Under the pieces are notes generated by a model. That model did no database searches. It was not told the origin of the DNA and was given only the letters and a program-made list of their open reading frames with translations. This document shows, one piece after another, positions 17,443 to 26,253 of a stretch of 64,000 nt of DNA. Made by a program: the position numbers and the translations under genes. Source of the stretch: Thauera humireducens (GTDB lineage Bacteria > Pseudomonadota > Gammaproteobacteria > Burkholderiales > Rhodocyclaceae); contig NZ_CP014646.1 in NCBI RefSeq assembly GCF_001051995.2, positions 2,790,001 to 2,854,000 on the forward strand, read 5' to 3'. Within the stretch, counting starts at the first letter, position 1, and each line of letters starts with the position of its first letter.

Positions 17443-18718
17443 TAAGGAGGCGAAGGGCAATGCGTCTGGAGTACTTCCCAACGCCTTCCCGAGACAGCCA
17501 TCCCGTGGAAGGGTTCTGTTGTTTAGCTATGCCTTTCCTCCGATGCAGGTACAAATGACCCCTGCCGTTTTTAAGCCGATGGCAGCGATCGTTCAGCAAG
17601 GCTATGACGTCGATGTCGTATGTGCCGACTCTTTTTGCCGCGAGCTCCCGCTCGATGCAAGTTTGCTACCGCATGCCAAAAAACTTTTTCCGAATATTAC
17701 CCGCCTTAATCCGCCGGCGGGACTTCTGGGGTGGATTCGAAGGAAGTCTAATGTGCTGTCTCGTATTCCCGATTTAATGACGGTTTTAAGCAGAACGGCT
17801 TATGAGCATTTGATGGATATCGACCTTGATCAATATGAATCAGTGATTACCTGGTCGCCGTTTCATTCCATAAATCCCGTAATGGTTGAGGTCAAGAAAG
17901 CCAGAAAGAGAGTTCGCTGGATTGCCCAATTCAGCGACCCTTGGGCGGGCAACCCATTAGAGGTCCATCGACTAACTAAGATGTGGAATGCTTACCATGA
18001 GCCGCAGACAGTGAGGTCAGCTGATCATATTGTTCACAGCTCTGCGTATTCCCGTAATCTGATGATGGGAAGTCACCCTGATCATCTGAACCGGAAAACC
18101 AGTGTTTTGCCACACGTGTTTAACTCCGATCTTTATCCCCAACGCCCCAAAGCGAAAAATGAGAAAATAGTAATGCGCTACGTTGGCGTGTTATATGGAC
18201 GGCGCTCTCCGGAACCTTTGTTCGCTGCGCTAAACAATCTTTTTGAACGCCGTAGGGATTTGTCAGATCGTTTGGTAGTCGAGTTTGTAGGGCATGTTCC
18301 CCAAGCCATGTTGCAAACGGCGGCTGCGCGGGCATTGCCGCCTGGCTGTGTTCGTAATGTTCCTACAGTGGACTACTTGAAGTCTCTGGAGTTGATGTAC
18401 GACGCGGATATCCTTCTGCTGATCGAGGCTGATATTCGCCAGAATCTGTTTCTCGCTAGTAAGGTGTCGGACTATTTTGGCGCCAATACTCCGATTGTTG
18501 GACTGTTGCCACCGGGAGCGTCTGAAGATGCTTTGGCTGGATTGGGGGGCTGGCATGCGCGCCCAAACGATATTCCTTCTATTTCTAATAGTTTGCAATT
18601 AGCCTTGTCGCACGTAATTGCCAATAGGGGAGAATCTTGGTGCAACGATGATTTCCGGTTGACCTTTGGGGGTCAATCGGTTGCTGAACGATTCCTCCAG
18701 ATTTTCCGGGGGTTTTGA
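17429..18718 (+). CDS. glycosyltransferase, GT4-like
   Basis: 429-residue protein with a GT-B-type layout. After a polar N-terminus it has RVLLFSYAFPPMQVQMTPAV, the FPP loop typical of one large GT4-like group. Mid-protein VRWIAQFSDPWAGNPL corresponds to the conserved D-P-W segment of these enzymes. In the donor half, MRYVGVLYGRRSPEPLFAAL and DADILLLIEADIRQNLFLASKVSDYFGANTPIVGLLPPG replace the usual E-x7-E region. No exact family name is recognised. It is co-transcribed with the exporter genes, so it is likely to add one sugar of the repeat unit. ATG at 17429 preceded by weak GGGAG. Confidence 0.72.
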   Translation: MYSDDKEAKGNASGVLPNAFPRQPSRGRVLLFSYAFPPMQVQMTPAVFKPMAAIVQQGYDVDVVCADSFCRELPLDASLLPHAKKLFPNITRLNPPAGLLGWIRRKSNVLSRIPDLMTVLSRTAYEHLMDIDLDQYESVITWSPFHSINPVMVEVKKARKRVRWIAQFSDPWAGNPLEVHRLTKMWNAYHEPQTVRSADHIVHSSAYSRNLMMGSHPDHLNRKTSVLPHVFNSDLYPQRPKAKNEKIVMRYVGVLYGRRSPEPLFAALNNLFERRRDLSDRLVVEFVGHVPQAMLQTAAARALPPGCVRNVPTVDYLKSLELMYDADILLLIEADIRQNLFLASKVSDYFGANTPIVGLLPPGASEDALAGLGGWHARPNDIPSISNSLQLALSHVIANRGESWCNDDFRLTFGGQSVAERFLQIFRGF

Positions 18719-18723
18719 TAACT

Positions 18724-19998
18724 ATGAAAAAGAAGATTCTGTTTGTTGCGATGCAAATGAGCCAGCACACCGTTCGCTGGATCAATCAGATTTCTGATGC
18801 AGGGTGGGATGTTCATCTTTTCCCGGTGAACTATCTCCCGGTGCATGGAGAACTTCGCAACGTTACAATCCATCAGCCGTGGTACGTTGTTAGACCGCGC
18901 GTTTTGTTGCAGCGGCTTTTGAGAAGCCCAAAGACGCTATTCCATAATGTCGAGAGCGAGTTACATCCGAACCGTTGTCCGTCCAAGGCAATCTATCCGT
19001 TACCAGTTCTTGCGCGATGGCTGCCCTATCTGAATGGATTTAAGCGGGTACGCTTGGGAGAGTCGGACGCTAGCGCACCGTTGCTCTACGGACCCAAAGT
19101 GCTGGCTAGGCTAATCCGCAAGCTCAAGCCAGACTTGGTTCACTCTCTGGAGTTTCAACACTGTGGCTACAATGTGCTGAAGGCGAAGGAACTCTATGGC
19201 TCGGGCTTTCCGAAATGGTTGGCGACGAACTGGGGTAGCGACATCTATTACTATCGCCAGTTTGAGGATCATCAGAGTCAGATCTCCCGCCTGCTTAAGT
19301 CTGTGGACTACTATTCTTGTGAGTGCGAACGGGACGTCCAACTGGCCTTAAAGCTTGGCCTGACCGCACCAGTAATGTCGGTAATGCCAAACACGGGTGG
19401 ATTTGATCTGAGTAAACTTGAGGGTGTTCGAGCGATTCACCCACCCTCGAAGCGTAGAATCCTCATGGTCAAAGGTTATCAGCATTTCGCTGGCCGGGCG
19501 CTGACTGCGCTTGATGCTCTTGAGCGTTGCGCTCAAGAATTGAAGAGCTATCTCGTGGTCGTCTTTTCTGCGTCTCCGGAGATATATGCCCGGGTCGATG
19601 AGCTACGTGACTACGTGGGCATCAACATCCGGATCCTGCCTCATACTAGTCACGACGCAATGCTGCGCATGTTCAGTCGCGCCAGGATTTATCTGGGTGT
19701 AAGCGTTTCAGATGCCATCAGTACATCAATGCTTGAGGCTATGGCGATGGGAGCGTTCCCGATACAAACTGATACCTCTTGCTGTACCGAATGGATTGAA
19801 TGTGGGAAAAGCGGCTTTCAGATTCCAGCGGACAATCCAGAAGTGATCGCAGAGCGTATTAAAATGGCATTGGCTAACGATGATTTGGTTGAGGTTGCGG
19901 CCGAGTTGAATTGGAAAACAACGCAGGAGCGTCTAGACCGCCGTCTGCTCAGCAAAAAAGCTGAGGGATTTTATCGCGCTATTTTTTCTGCTGAGTGA
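18724..19998 (+). CDS. GT4-family glycosyltransferase
   Basis: 424-residue GT-B glycosyltransferase. The ATG at 18724 is preferred; a TTG at 18715 overlapping the previous stop would add three residues. The donor domain shows RILMVKGYQHFAGRALTALD and the binding loop SVSDAISTSMLEAMAMGAFPI, followed by QTDTSCCTEWIECGKSGFQI, a GT4 arrangement with one E at the second acidic position. The N-terminal half has the long inserted stretch common in enzymes for amino-sugar repeat units, but substrate cannot be inferred. Lower-GC codon use like its neighbours. Confidence 0.75.
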   Translation: MKKKILFVAMQMSQHTVRWINQISDAGWDVHLFPVNYLPVHGELRNVTIHQPWYVVRPRVLLQRLLRSPKTLFHNVESELHPNRCPSKAIYPLPVLARWLPYLNGFKRVRLGESDASAPLLYGPKVLARLIRKLKPDLVHSLEFQHCGYNVLKAKELYGSGFPKWLATNWGSDIYYYRQFEDHQSQISRLLKSVDYYSCECERDVQLALKLGLTAPVMSVMPNTGGFDLSKLEGVRAIHPPSKRRILMVKGYQHFAGRALTALDALERCAQELKSYLVVVFSASPEIYARVDELRDYVGINIRILPHTSHDAMLRMFSRARIYLGVSVSDAISTSMLEAMAMGAFPIQTDTSCCTEWIECGKSGFQIPADNPEVIAERIKMALANDDLVEVAAELNWKTTQERLDRRLLSKKAEGFYRAIFSAE

Positions 19999-20016
19999 CT
20001 CAAGACAACTGGCCTC

Positions 20017-21060
20017 ATGATGCAGCCACCACGTAATAAACTTGTTATTCATGCGCCGAACGTTCATACGGGCGGCGGGCTGGTTTTGTTACGTGCATTA
20101 CTGCAGTATGAAGCCCAACCCCTTCGCCTCGCATTCCTGGATACGCGGCTCATGCAGAACATGCCAAGGATCACTGAAGCAAAGTTCATATATGTGCGGC
20201 GCTCTTTGATTTCTCGTTTGCGGGCTGAGTTACTGCTGTGGTTCAGTGCTAGATTTGACGACACTCTTTTATGCTTTCACGGCCTACCGCCCCTTTTGCC
20301 TTATAGGGGATCGGTAGTAGTGTTCCTACAGAACCGTTTATTGATCGAGTGTTGCAGTCTGGCAGGCTACCCATTACGTGTCCGAGTGAGACTTTGGTTG
20401 GAACGAATTTGGTGCAGGCTGCTTCAGCGGCGCTGTTCACATTACATCGTTCAAACACCCTCCATGGCTGCCTTATTGAAGAATTGGCTGCGGCGAGATG
20501 TGCCTATTTCGGTTATCCCTTTTGCTCCGACAGATCCAGTCAAGTCGCCTACTGGTAAAATCTTTAACGGCTGGAGGTTCGATTTCGTATATGTATCCTC
20601 TGGCGAAGCTCACAAGAATCATATGAACCTAGTCGAAGCGTGGCGGCTTCTGGCTGCGTCGGGTTGCAGGCCATCGTTAGCGTTGACCCTGGATACTCAA
20701 GCCTATCCCGAGTTGTGCACTCATATTTCACGCGTTGCTGATGAGTACGCTTTGACGGTTACTAACCTAGGTTTGTTGTCTAAAGAAGCGGTCAATAGTT
20801 TGTATCAGTCGGTTGGAGCAATGATCTATCCTTCTACCACCGAATCGTTTGGACTCCCGTTAATCGAGGCTGCCAAGTGGGGCTTGCCGATCCTGGCACC
20901 TGAGCTCGACTACGTGCGTGATGTGGTTAACCCCACCGAAACCTTTGATCCTAACTCTCCTGTGTCGATCGCAAGAGCGGTCAGCCGTTTTCTTGGTGTT
21001 GCCGAAAAACCGATCGAGATCAGGACAGCCGCTGCGTTTCTGGAAGAAGTTTTGCGATGA
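20017..21060 (+). CDS. GT4-family glycosyltransferase
   Basis: 347-residue GT4 enzyme; two adjacent ATGs at 20017 and 20020 are both possible. The acceptor loop is NVHTGGGLVLLRAL. The donor domain has FVYVSSGEAHKNHMNLVEAW and the nucleotide-sugar site MIYPSTTESFGLPLIEAAKWGLPI with both Glu residues of the E-x7-E motif, then LAPELDYVRDVV. The E-S-F-G-L-P-L-I-E pattern is that of mannosyl- and glucosyl-type GT4 transferases (WbaZ/RfaG-like), though donor choice is not certain. It overlaps the following wbuB-like gene by 4 bases (ATGA). Confidence 0.85.
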   Translation: MMQPPRNKLVIHAPNVHTGGGLVLLRALLQYEAQPLRLAFLDTRLMQNMPRITEAKFIYVRRSLISRLRAELLLWFSARFDDTLLCFHGLPPLLPYRGSVVVFLQNRLLIECCSLAGYPLRVRVRLWLERIWCRLLQRRCSHYIVQTPSMAALLKNWLRRDVPISVIPFAPTDPVKSPTGKIFNGWRFDFVYVSSGEAHKNHMNLVEAWRLLAASGCRPSLALTLDTQAYPELCTHISRVADEYALTVTNLGLLSKEAVNSLYQSVGAMIYPSTTESFGLPLIEAAKWGLPILAPELDYVRDVVNPTETFDPNSPVSIARAVSRFLGVAEKPIEIRTAAAFLEEVLR

Positions 21061-22298
21061 ACGTTTTGCTTTGGAGCCAATACTTCTGGCCTGAAAGTTT
21101 CCGCATTAACGAGTTAGCCACTGCGCTCCAGCAGCATGATGTTCAGGTAACAGTCTTGACAGGCAAACCGAATTATCCGGAGGGCGAGATATTTCAGGGA
21201 TACAGCGCTCTCGGAGTCCAGCGCGAATTATATGCTGGTATTGAGGTGGTTCGGATGCCGCTGCTGCCCCGGGGTAATGGTTCGCCGGTGCGTATGGCGA
21301 TGAATTATCTTTCTTTTATTTTTTCAAGCACAATCCTTGCTCCGATTGCGCTCAGAAAGCTGCATTTCGACGTCGTATTTGTATATGCTCCGTCCCCCAT
21401 TCTTCAGGCGCTACCGGCGATCTTGCTTGCGTGGTTAAAGGGGGCACCACTGGTTGTGTGGGTGCAGGATCTTTGGCCTGAAAGCCTCAAGGTGACAGGT
21501 TATGTGAAAAACCGCTTGGCGCTAAGGGTCGTGGAGACCTTGGTGCGTTATATCTATCGTCGCGCAGACTCCATCCTGATTCAGTCGGAGGCCTTTCGTG
21601 ACTCAGTTACGCGTTTGACAAGAGCCCCCGAAAAAGTACGATACTACCCGAATACTGCCCAGCCATTCCAAGATGAGAATGCGGAAATGGTTGAGTCTCA
21701 ACTTGTTTCCCGAGTCCGCATGTGCTTTTCTTTGGTGTTCGCCGGGAACCTTGGCGCCGCACAGTCGCTGGAAACAATCTTACTCGCTGCTGAATACCTG
21801 AAAGACCAACCAGATATTCGATTTTTCATCATCGGAACTGGAAGCCGAGGGGCGTGGCTCACGCAGGAGGTCGTTCGCCGAAAGTTAGCTAATGTGGTGC
21901 TGACCGGACGCATGCCCTACGCGGAAATGCCGGCAGTTTTTGCCGCAGCTTCGGCCTTGCTCGTGACCTTAGCGGACTCTCCCGCCCTTGCGCTTACCAT
22001 TCCAAGCAAGCTGCAAGCCTATTTAGCAGCTGGAAGACCTGTGATAGCTAGTCTTAATGGTGAAGGCGCAAATATTGTAAAGGAGTCTGAAGCTGGATTC
22101 ACTTGCCCGGCTGGGGACGCAGAAGCGTTGGCGGCTGCAGTGCTGAAGCTCTATGGTTTGGCACCGAGCGAACGAAATCGCATGGGCAGCAATGGTCGCC
22201 GCTATTTCGACAAACATTTTGATCCATCAAAGCGATTGAGAGAGCTCATTGAGCTATTTCAGAGCCTTTCAAGAGAGAAGAAGGAAAAGGTGCAATGA
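21057..22298 (+). CDS. wbuB: WbuB-like GT4 glycosyltransferase (probable L-FucNAc/L-QuiNAc transferase)
   Basis: 413-residue GT4 enzyme matching the WbuB layout: NVLLWSQYFWPESFRINEL at the N-terminus, VTVLTGKPNYPEGEIFQGY, then VWVQDLWPESLKVTGYVKN. The donor site has LRFFIIG-type strand FFIIGTGSRGAWL and LLVTLADSPALALTIPSKLQAYLAAGRPV. E. coli WbuB adds L-FucNAc; the next three genes here look like the matching UDP-L-6-deoxy-HexNAc pathway, which supports the assignment. The symbol is by similarity of motifs only; the real donor could be UDP-L-QuiNAc. Overlaps genes on both sides by 4 bases. Confidence 0.75.
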   Translation: MNVLLWSQYFWPESFRINELATALQQHDVQVTVLTGKPNYPEGEIFQGYSALGVQRELYAGIEVVRMPLLPRGNGSPVRMAMNYLSFIFSSTILAPIALRKLHFDVVFVYAPSPILQALPAILLAWLKGAPLVVWVQDLWPESLKVTGYVKNRLALRVVETLVRYIYRRADSILIQSEAFRDSVTRLTRAPEKVRYYPNTAQPFQDENAEMVESQLVSRVRMCFSLVFAGNLGAAQSLETILLAAEYLKDQPDIRFFIIGTGSRGAWLTQEVVRRKLANVVLTGRMPYAEMPAVFAAASALLVTLADSPALALTIPSKLQAYLAAGRPVIASLNGEGANIVKESEAGFTCPAGDAEALAAAVLKLYGLAPSERNRMGSNGRRYFDKHFDPSKRLRELIELFQSLSREKKEKVQ

Positions 22299-23149
22299 GA
22301 GTATTGGTTTTGGGTGCATCAGGTATGCTCGGCAACGCAATGTTGCGATCACTTTCAGAGTACGGAGAAATTCAGGCCTTTGGAACTGCGCGCTCTTCTT
22401 CTATTCAGCGCCATTTCGCCCGAGAGATTTCTAGTAAAATCATCGCTGGCGTGGATGTTGAAAACCAGGATGCTTTGACACATGCGTTCGCCAAGGTGAA
22501 GCCTCAGGTGGTGATCAACTGCATTGGCGTCATTAAGCAATTGGCGGCTGCAGATGATCCGCTTCAGGCACTGCCGATCAACGCCATGCTGCCCCATCGT
22601 TTGGCACGACTTTGTGAGCTGAGCGGCGCGCGCTTGGTGCACGTCAGCACGGACTGCGTATTCGCGGGTACCAAAGGTGACTATCGAGAATCAGATCCTG
22701 CTGATGCCGTCGACCTTTACGGAAGGTCCAAACATCTAGGCGAGGTAGCCTATCCACACACCGTTACGCTGCGCACATCAATCATTGGAAATGAATTATC
22801 TAGCGCGCATGCGTTGCTTGGTTGGTTTTTGGCCCAGGAGGGTCGGGTCAAGGGGTACACCAAGGCTATTTTCTCCGGATTGCCGACTGTTGAACTGGCG
22901 CGGGTTGTACGCGATGTGGTGCTGCCGAGGCCTGAGCTTTCTGGCCTCTACCATGTGGCCTCAGCACCTATTGCTAAGTATGACCTGCTCAAACTGATCG
23001 CAGATGTCTATGGCAGAAAGATTGAAATCATTCCGGATGATTCGCTGGTAATTAATCGATCGCTGAATTCGGAGCGCTTCAAAGATGCGACAGGTTATGT
23101 CGCGCCAACATGGCCAGAGTTGGTGAAGCGCATGTTTGAGTTCAAGTAG
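22295..23149 (+). CDS. RmlD-like SDR reductase for UDP-L-6-deoxy-HexNAc synthesis
   Basis: 284-residue short-chain dehydrogenase/reductase of the RmlD type. It has an N-terminal nucleotide-binding loop LGASGMLGNAML, the conserved VNCIGVIKQ and VHVSTDCVFAG segments, and Y-G-R-S-K as the YxxxK catalytic pair (DLYGRSKHLGE). FnlB/WbjC reductases of the L-FucNAc pathway are about 370 residues with a C-terminal cupin; this protein lacks that domain and is closer in size to the RmlD-like reductases WbvR/QnlA used for UDP-L-QuiNAc. Flanked by wbuB and fnlA homologues, so a role in this pathway rather than dTDP-rhamnose is likely. Confidence 0.75.
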   Translation: MRVLVLGASGMLGNAMLRSLSEYGEIQAFGTARSSSIQRHFAREISSKIIAGVDVENQDALTHAFAKVKPQVVINCIGVIKQLAAADDPLQALPINAMLPHRLARLCELSGARLVHVSTDCVFAGTKGDYRESDPADAVDLYGRSKHLGEVAYPHTVTLRTSIIGNELSSAHALLGWFLAQEGRVKGYTKAIFSGLPTVELARVVRDVVLPRPELSGLYHVASAPIAKYDLLKLIADVYGRKIEIIPDDSLVINRSLNSERFKDATGYVAPTWPELVKRMFEFK

Positions 23150-23161
23150 GGGAGGTATCCA

Positions 23162-24172
23162 ATGTTCGATGATAGTGTCTTGATGATTACGGGTGGAACA
23201 GGATCCTTCGGGAATGCGGTTCTCAACCGCTTCCTGCATACGGGTGTTCGTGAGATCCGAATCTTCAGTCGAGATGAGAAGAAGCAAGAGGATATGCGCA
23301 TCGCGCTTAATAATGACAAGCTTAAGTTCTATATCGGCGATGTGCGTAATGAATGCAGTATTGCGCAGGCCATGAAGGGGGTTGACTACGTGTTCCACGC
23401 GGCCGCACTTAAGCAAGTGCCGTCCTGCGAGTTCTATCCCATGGAAGCGGTTCGGACCAATGTTATTGGTACAGAAAATGTCTTGAATGCGGCGGCCGCT
23501 AACGGTGTGCAACGCGTGGTGGTGCTTAGCACCGACAAGGCGGTCTATCCAATCAACGCCATGGGCATTTCCAAAGCAATGGCGGAGAAAGTTACGGTGG
23601 CCCGATCGCGCATGCAGCGCAAGGGTGAAACGGTATTCTGCGCTACCCGCTACGGGAACGTGATGGCCTCTAGGGGATCCGTGATTCCGCTGTTCGTTTC
23701 ACAAATCAAAGCCGGCAAGCCTCTGACGGTAACCGATCCGAACATGACTCGATTCCTGATGTCACTCGAAGATTCGGTGGACCTTGTTCTCTATGCGTAC
23801 GCTAACGCAGAGCAAGGCGATATCTTCGTTCAGAAAGCACCTGCATCAACGGTGGGAGATCTTGCCCAAGCGTTACAGGAGTTGTTTGATCGTCATGTTG
23901 GTGTCCGTGTGATCGGCACGCGCCATGGCGAAAAGCTTTACGAATCGCTGATTTCGCGCGAAGAAATGGCTCACGCTCGCGATCTAGGCGGCTATTACCG
24001 AATTCCGGCAGACAATCGAGATCTGAATTACGCGAAGTACTTCAGCGAAGGTGAAGAAGAAATCTCTCGTCTGGACGATTACACTTCTCATAGTACTACA
24101 CGGTTGAACGTATCTCAGGTCAAGGAACTGCTGCTAAAATTAGACTACATCAAGGATGAGTTGAATGCTTAA
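23162..24172 (+). CDS. fnlA: UDP-GlcNAc 4,6-dehydratase/5-epimerase (FnlA/WbjB/CapE type)
   Basis: 336-residue extended SDR that converts UDP-GlcNAc to a 4-keto-6-deoxy sugar with inversion at C5, and C3 in this family, opening the UDP-L-FucNAc/L-QuiNAc route. NAD loop ITGGTGSFGNAVL; FHAAALKQVPSCEFYPMEAV is the family substrate-site motif; the catalytic pair is M-G-I-S-K (INAMGISKAMAEK), i.e. MxxxK in place of YxxxK as in CapE/FlaA1 enzymes; then CATRYGNVMASRGSVIPLF. Length matches CapE/WbjB (about 340). GGGGAGG lies 9 bases before the ATG. Its stop overlaps the wecB-like gene by 8 bases. Confidence 0.9.
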   Translation: MFDDSVLMITGGTGSFGNAVLNRFLHTGVREIRIFSRDEKKQEDMRIALNNDKLKFYIGDVRNECSIAQAMKGVDYVFHAAALKQVPSCEFYPMEAVRTNVIGTENVLNAAAANGVQRVVVLSTDKAVYPINAMGISKAMAEKVTVARSRMQRKGETVFCATRYGNVMASRGSVIPLFVSQIKAGKPLTVTDPNMTRFLMSLEDSVDLVLYAYANAEQGDIFVQKAPASTVGDLAQALQELFDRHVGVRVIGTRHGEKLYESLISREEMAHARDLGGYYRIPADNRDLNYAKYFSEGEEEISRLDDYTSHSTTRLNVSQVKELLLKLDYIKDELNA

Positions 24173-25295
24173 GGTCATGACTATTGTCGGCACTAGGCCG
24201 GAGCTCATCAAGATGAGTAGGGTGATTGCTGAATTCGATCGCCACACTCAGCATGTGCTGGTGCACACGGGGCAAAACTACGACTATGAACTGAATCAGG
24301 TTTTTTTCGATGATCTTGAGATCCGCAAGCCTGACCACTTTCTGGAGGCCGTGGGCGATAGTGCGGCACAAACCATTGCAAGGGTGATTGAGAAAGCCGA
24401 TGAGGTTTTGGCCACAGAGCAGCCGGACGCCGTGATGCTGTACGGCGACACCAACTCCTGCTTGGCAGTTGTTGCGGCAAAACGGCGGAAGGTGCCGGTA
24501 TTTCACATGGAGGCGGGCAACCGCTGCTTTGACCAGCGCGTGCCCGAAGAGCTCAATCGCAAGGTGTTGGACCACCTGAGCGACATCAACTTGGTGCTGA
24601 CCGAGCACGCCAGACGCTACCTCATTGCGGAGGGGATCCGGTCTGAAACCATCATCAAGACCGGATCGCACATGCGTGAGGTGCTGGATCACTACATGCC
24701 CAAGATCCAGGCCTCTGACGTACTCCAACGCATGCAGCTGTTGCGGGGGCGCTACTTCATTGTCAGCGCACACCGCGAGGAGAATGTGGACTCAGAGGAG
24801 AACCTTCGGGACTTGCTGCAAACGCTGAATGCACTGGCCGAGGCTTACGACGTGCCTGTGATCGTTTCGACTCACCCGAGAACCCGCAAGCGGCTGGATG
24901 CCCTGTCGGGAGTGGAGCCAGATTCCAGAATTCAGTTCATGAAGCCATTTAGCTTCTGTGACTACATCCGCCTGCAAATGGAAGGTCTCTGCGTCATTTC
25001 TGACAGCGGAACGATCACCGAAGAAGCGTCGCTCCTGAATCTGCCCGCCATCACGATTCGCAATGCCCACGAGCGCCCTGAAGGCATGGATGCCGGGACG
25101 CTGATCATGGCGGGTCTGAAGAAGGATCGTGTGCTGGATGCGGTTCGGATCACAGTGGCTCAACACACTCATGAGAAAGCCTCCGTTCGCCCGGTGCAGG
25201 ATTACGAGAACCCTTCAGTCTCCAAGCAGGTGCTTCGTATTGTGGAAAGCTACACCGATTACGTTAACAGAACGGTGTGGCATACGGCTTCATAG
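24165..25295 (+). CDS. wecB: UDP-GlcNAc 2-epimerase family (FnlC/WbjD/CapG type)
   Basis: 376-residue WecB-fold epimerase. The third step of the UDP-L-FucNAc pathway inverts C2 of the L-configured intermediate. N-terminal VGTRPELIKM, DAVMLYGDTNSCLAVVAAK, FHMEAGNRCFDQRVPEELNR and late CVISDSGTITEEASLLNLPA carry the conserved Asp, Glu, Arg and His residues of the family. True WecB (UDP-GlcNAc to UDP-ManNAc) is the alternative, but in place of the usual GLR-T sequence this protein reads AGNRCFDQ, as in FnlC-type epimerases, and it directly follows the fnlA homologue. Confidence 0.88.
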   Translation: MLKVMTIVGTRPELIKMSRVIAEFDRHTQHVLVHTGQNYDYELNQVFFDDLEIRKPDHFLEAVGDSAAQTIARVIEKADEVLATEQPDAVMLYGDTNSCLAVVAAKRRKVPVFHMEAGNRCFDQRVPEELNRKVLDHLSDINLVLTEHARRYLIAEGIRSETIIKTGSHMREVLDHYMPKIQASDVLQRMQLLRGRYFIVSAHREENVDSEENLRDLLQTLNALAEAYDVPVIVSTHPRTRKRLDALSGVEPDSRIQFMKPFSFCDYIRLQMEGLCVISDSGTITEEASLLNLPAITIRNAHERPEGMDAGTLIMAGLKKDRVLDAVRITVAQHTHEKASVRPVQDYENPSVSKQVLRIVESYTDYVNRTVWHTAS

Positions 25296-25299
25296 ACCC

Positions 25300-26253
25300 A
25301 TGGGGCGAGATGACGGATGGACACTGGTAACAGGCGCAAACGGATTCGTCGGTTCGGCGCTGATGGGGCGGCTGCAGGCGGAAGGTCTGCAGCCCCTTGG
25401 CACGTGTCGCGGCACCTCGTTGAATGAGCGTTGCGTTGCTGCGCCACCACTCGAAGCCGGCGGTGATTGGTCTGGTCTGCTGAAGGGTGTTGATACGGTG
25501 GTGCATACCGCTGCGCGGGTTCATGTGATGCGGGACACTTCATCGAACCCGTTGGACGCGTTCCGCGCTGTGAATGTGACAGGCAGCCTGAACCTTGCGC
25601 GCCAGGCCGAGTCCGCGGGGGTAAAAAGGTTTGTGTTTATCAGCTCCGTGAAGGTCAACGGCGAAGAGACTCGCCACGGACGACCCTTCGCCGCCGGGAA
25701 CGATCCGGCGCCCGAGGACGCCTACGGCATCTCGAAGGCCGAGGCGGAAGCAGGACTCAGGGCCATCTCGGCGGAAACCGGCATGGAGCTCGTCATCATT
25801 CGGCCGCCCCTGGTGTATGGGCCAGGCGTCAAAGGCAATTTCGCTGCGATGATGCGTGCGGTGGCGCACGGACTGCCCTTGCCTTTCGGCGCAGTGACCG
25901 ACAGCCGCCGTAGCCTGGTTGGACTGGATAACCTGGTGGACCTGATTGTGACCTGCATCGATCATCCGGCGGCAGCCAACCAGACTTTTCTGGTGAGCGA
26001 CAATGAGGACCTGTCGACCGCCAATCTGCTGAGGCGTCTTGGCGCTGCCATGGGCAAGGGGGCACGCTTGCTCAACGTCCCACCGGCCCTTTTGAGTGCC
26101 GCTGCTGCAATGATCGGCAAGCGCGCCATCGCCCAGCGCCTGCTCGGCAATCTCCAGGTGGACATCAGCCACACCTGCAGGACGCTGGGCTGGAAGCCGC
26201 CCATCTCGGTGGACGAAGGGTTGCGGCGCACTGTGCAAGGTGGAATACGATGA
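25300..26253 (+). CDS. NAD-dependent epimerase/dehydratase, putative 4-ketoreductase (WbpV/WreQ type)
   Basis: 317-residue extended SDR, ATG at 25300, four bases after the epimerase stop. NAD-binding loop TGANGFVGSAL, VHTAARVHVM, FVFISSVKVNGEET, catalytic Y-G-I-S-K (DAYGISKAEAEAGL), RPPLVYGPGVKGNF. SDRs next to a small initiating sugar transferase and a WbpM-like dehydratase reduce UDP-4-keto-6-deoxy-GlcNAc to UDP-D-FucNAc (WbpV) or UDP-D-QuiNAc (WreQ). The stereochemistry cannot be called from sequence by eye. GC content is rising again here, matching the chromosomal background. Overlaps the next gene by ATGA. Confidence 0.8.
   Translation: MGRDDGWTLVTGANGFVGSALMGRLQAEGLQPLGTCRGTSLNERCVAAPPLEAGGDWSGLLKGVDTVVHTAARVHVMRDTSSNPLDAFRAVNVTGSLNLARQAESAGVKRFVFISSVKVNGEETRHGRPFAAGNDPAPEDAYGISKAEAEAGLRAISAETGMELVIIRPPLVYGPGVKGNFAAMMRAVAHGLPLPFGAVTDSRRSLVGLDNLVDLIVTCIDHPAAANQTFLVSDNEDLSTANLLRRLGAAMGKGARLLNVPPALLSAAAAMIGKRAIAQRLLGNLQVDISHTCRTLGWKPPISVDEGLRRTVQGGIR

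Noticed and set aside
22295..23149. True RmlD completing the rmlA-rmlC rhamnose pathway
   Set aside because: Located between wbuB and fnlA homologues in low-GC DNA, 7 kb from rmlA and in a different operon; possible but less likely.
24165..25295. Plain WecB (UDP-ManNAc synthesis) for the epimerase
   Set aside because: Context with fnlA and a short RmlD-like reductase favours the L-sugar pathway, though WecB activity cannot be fully excluded.
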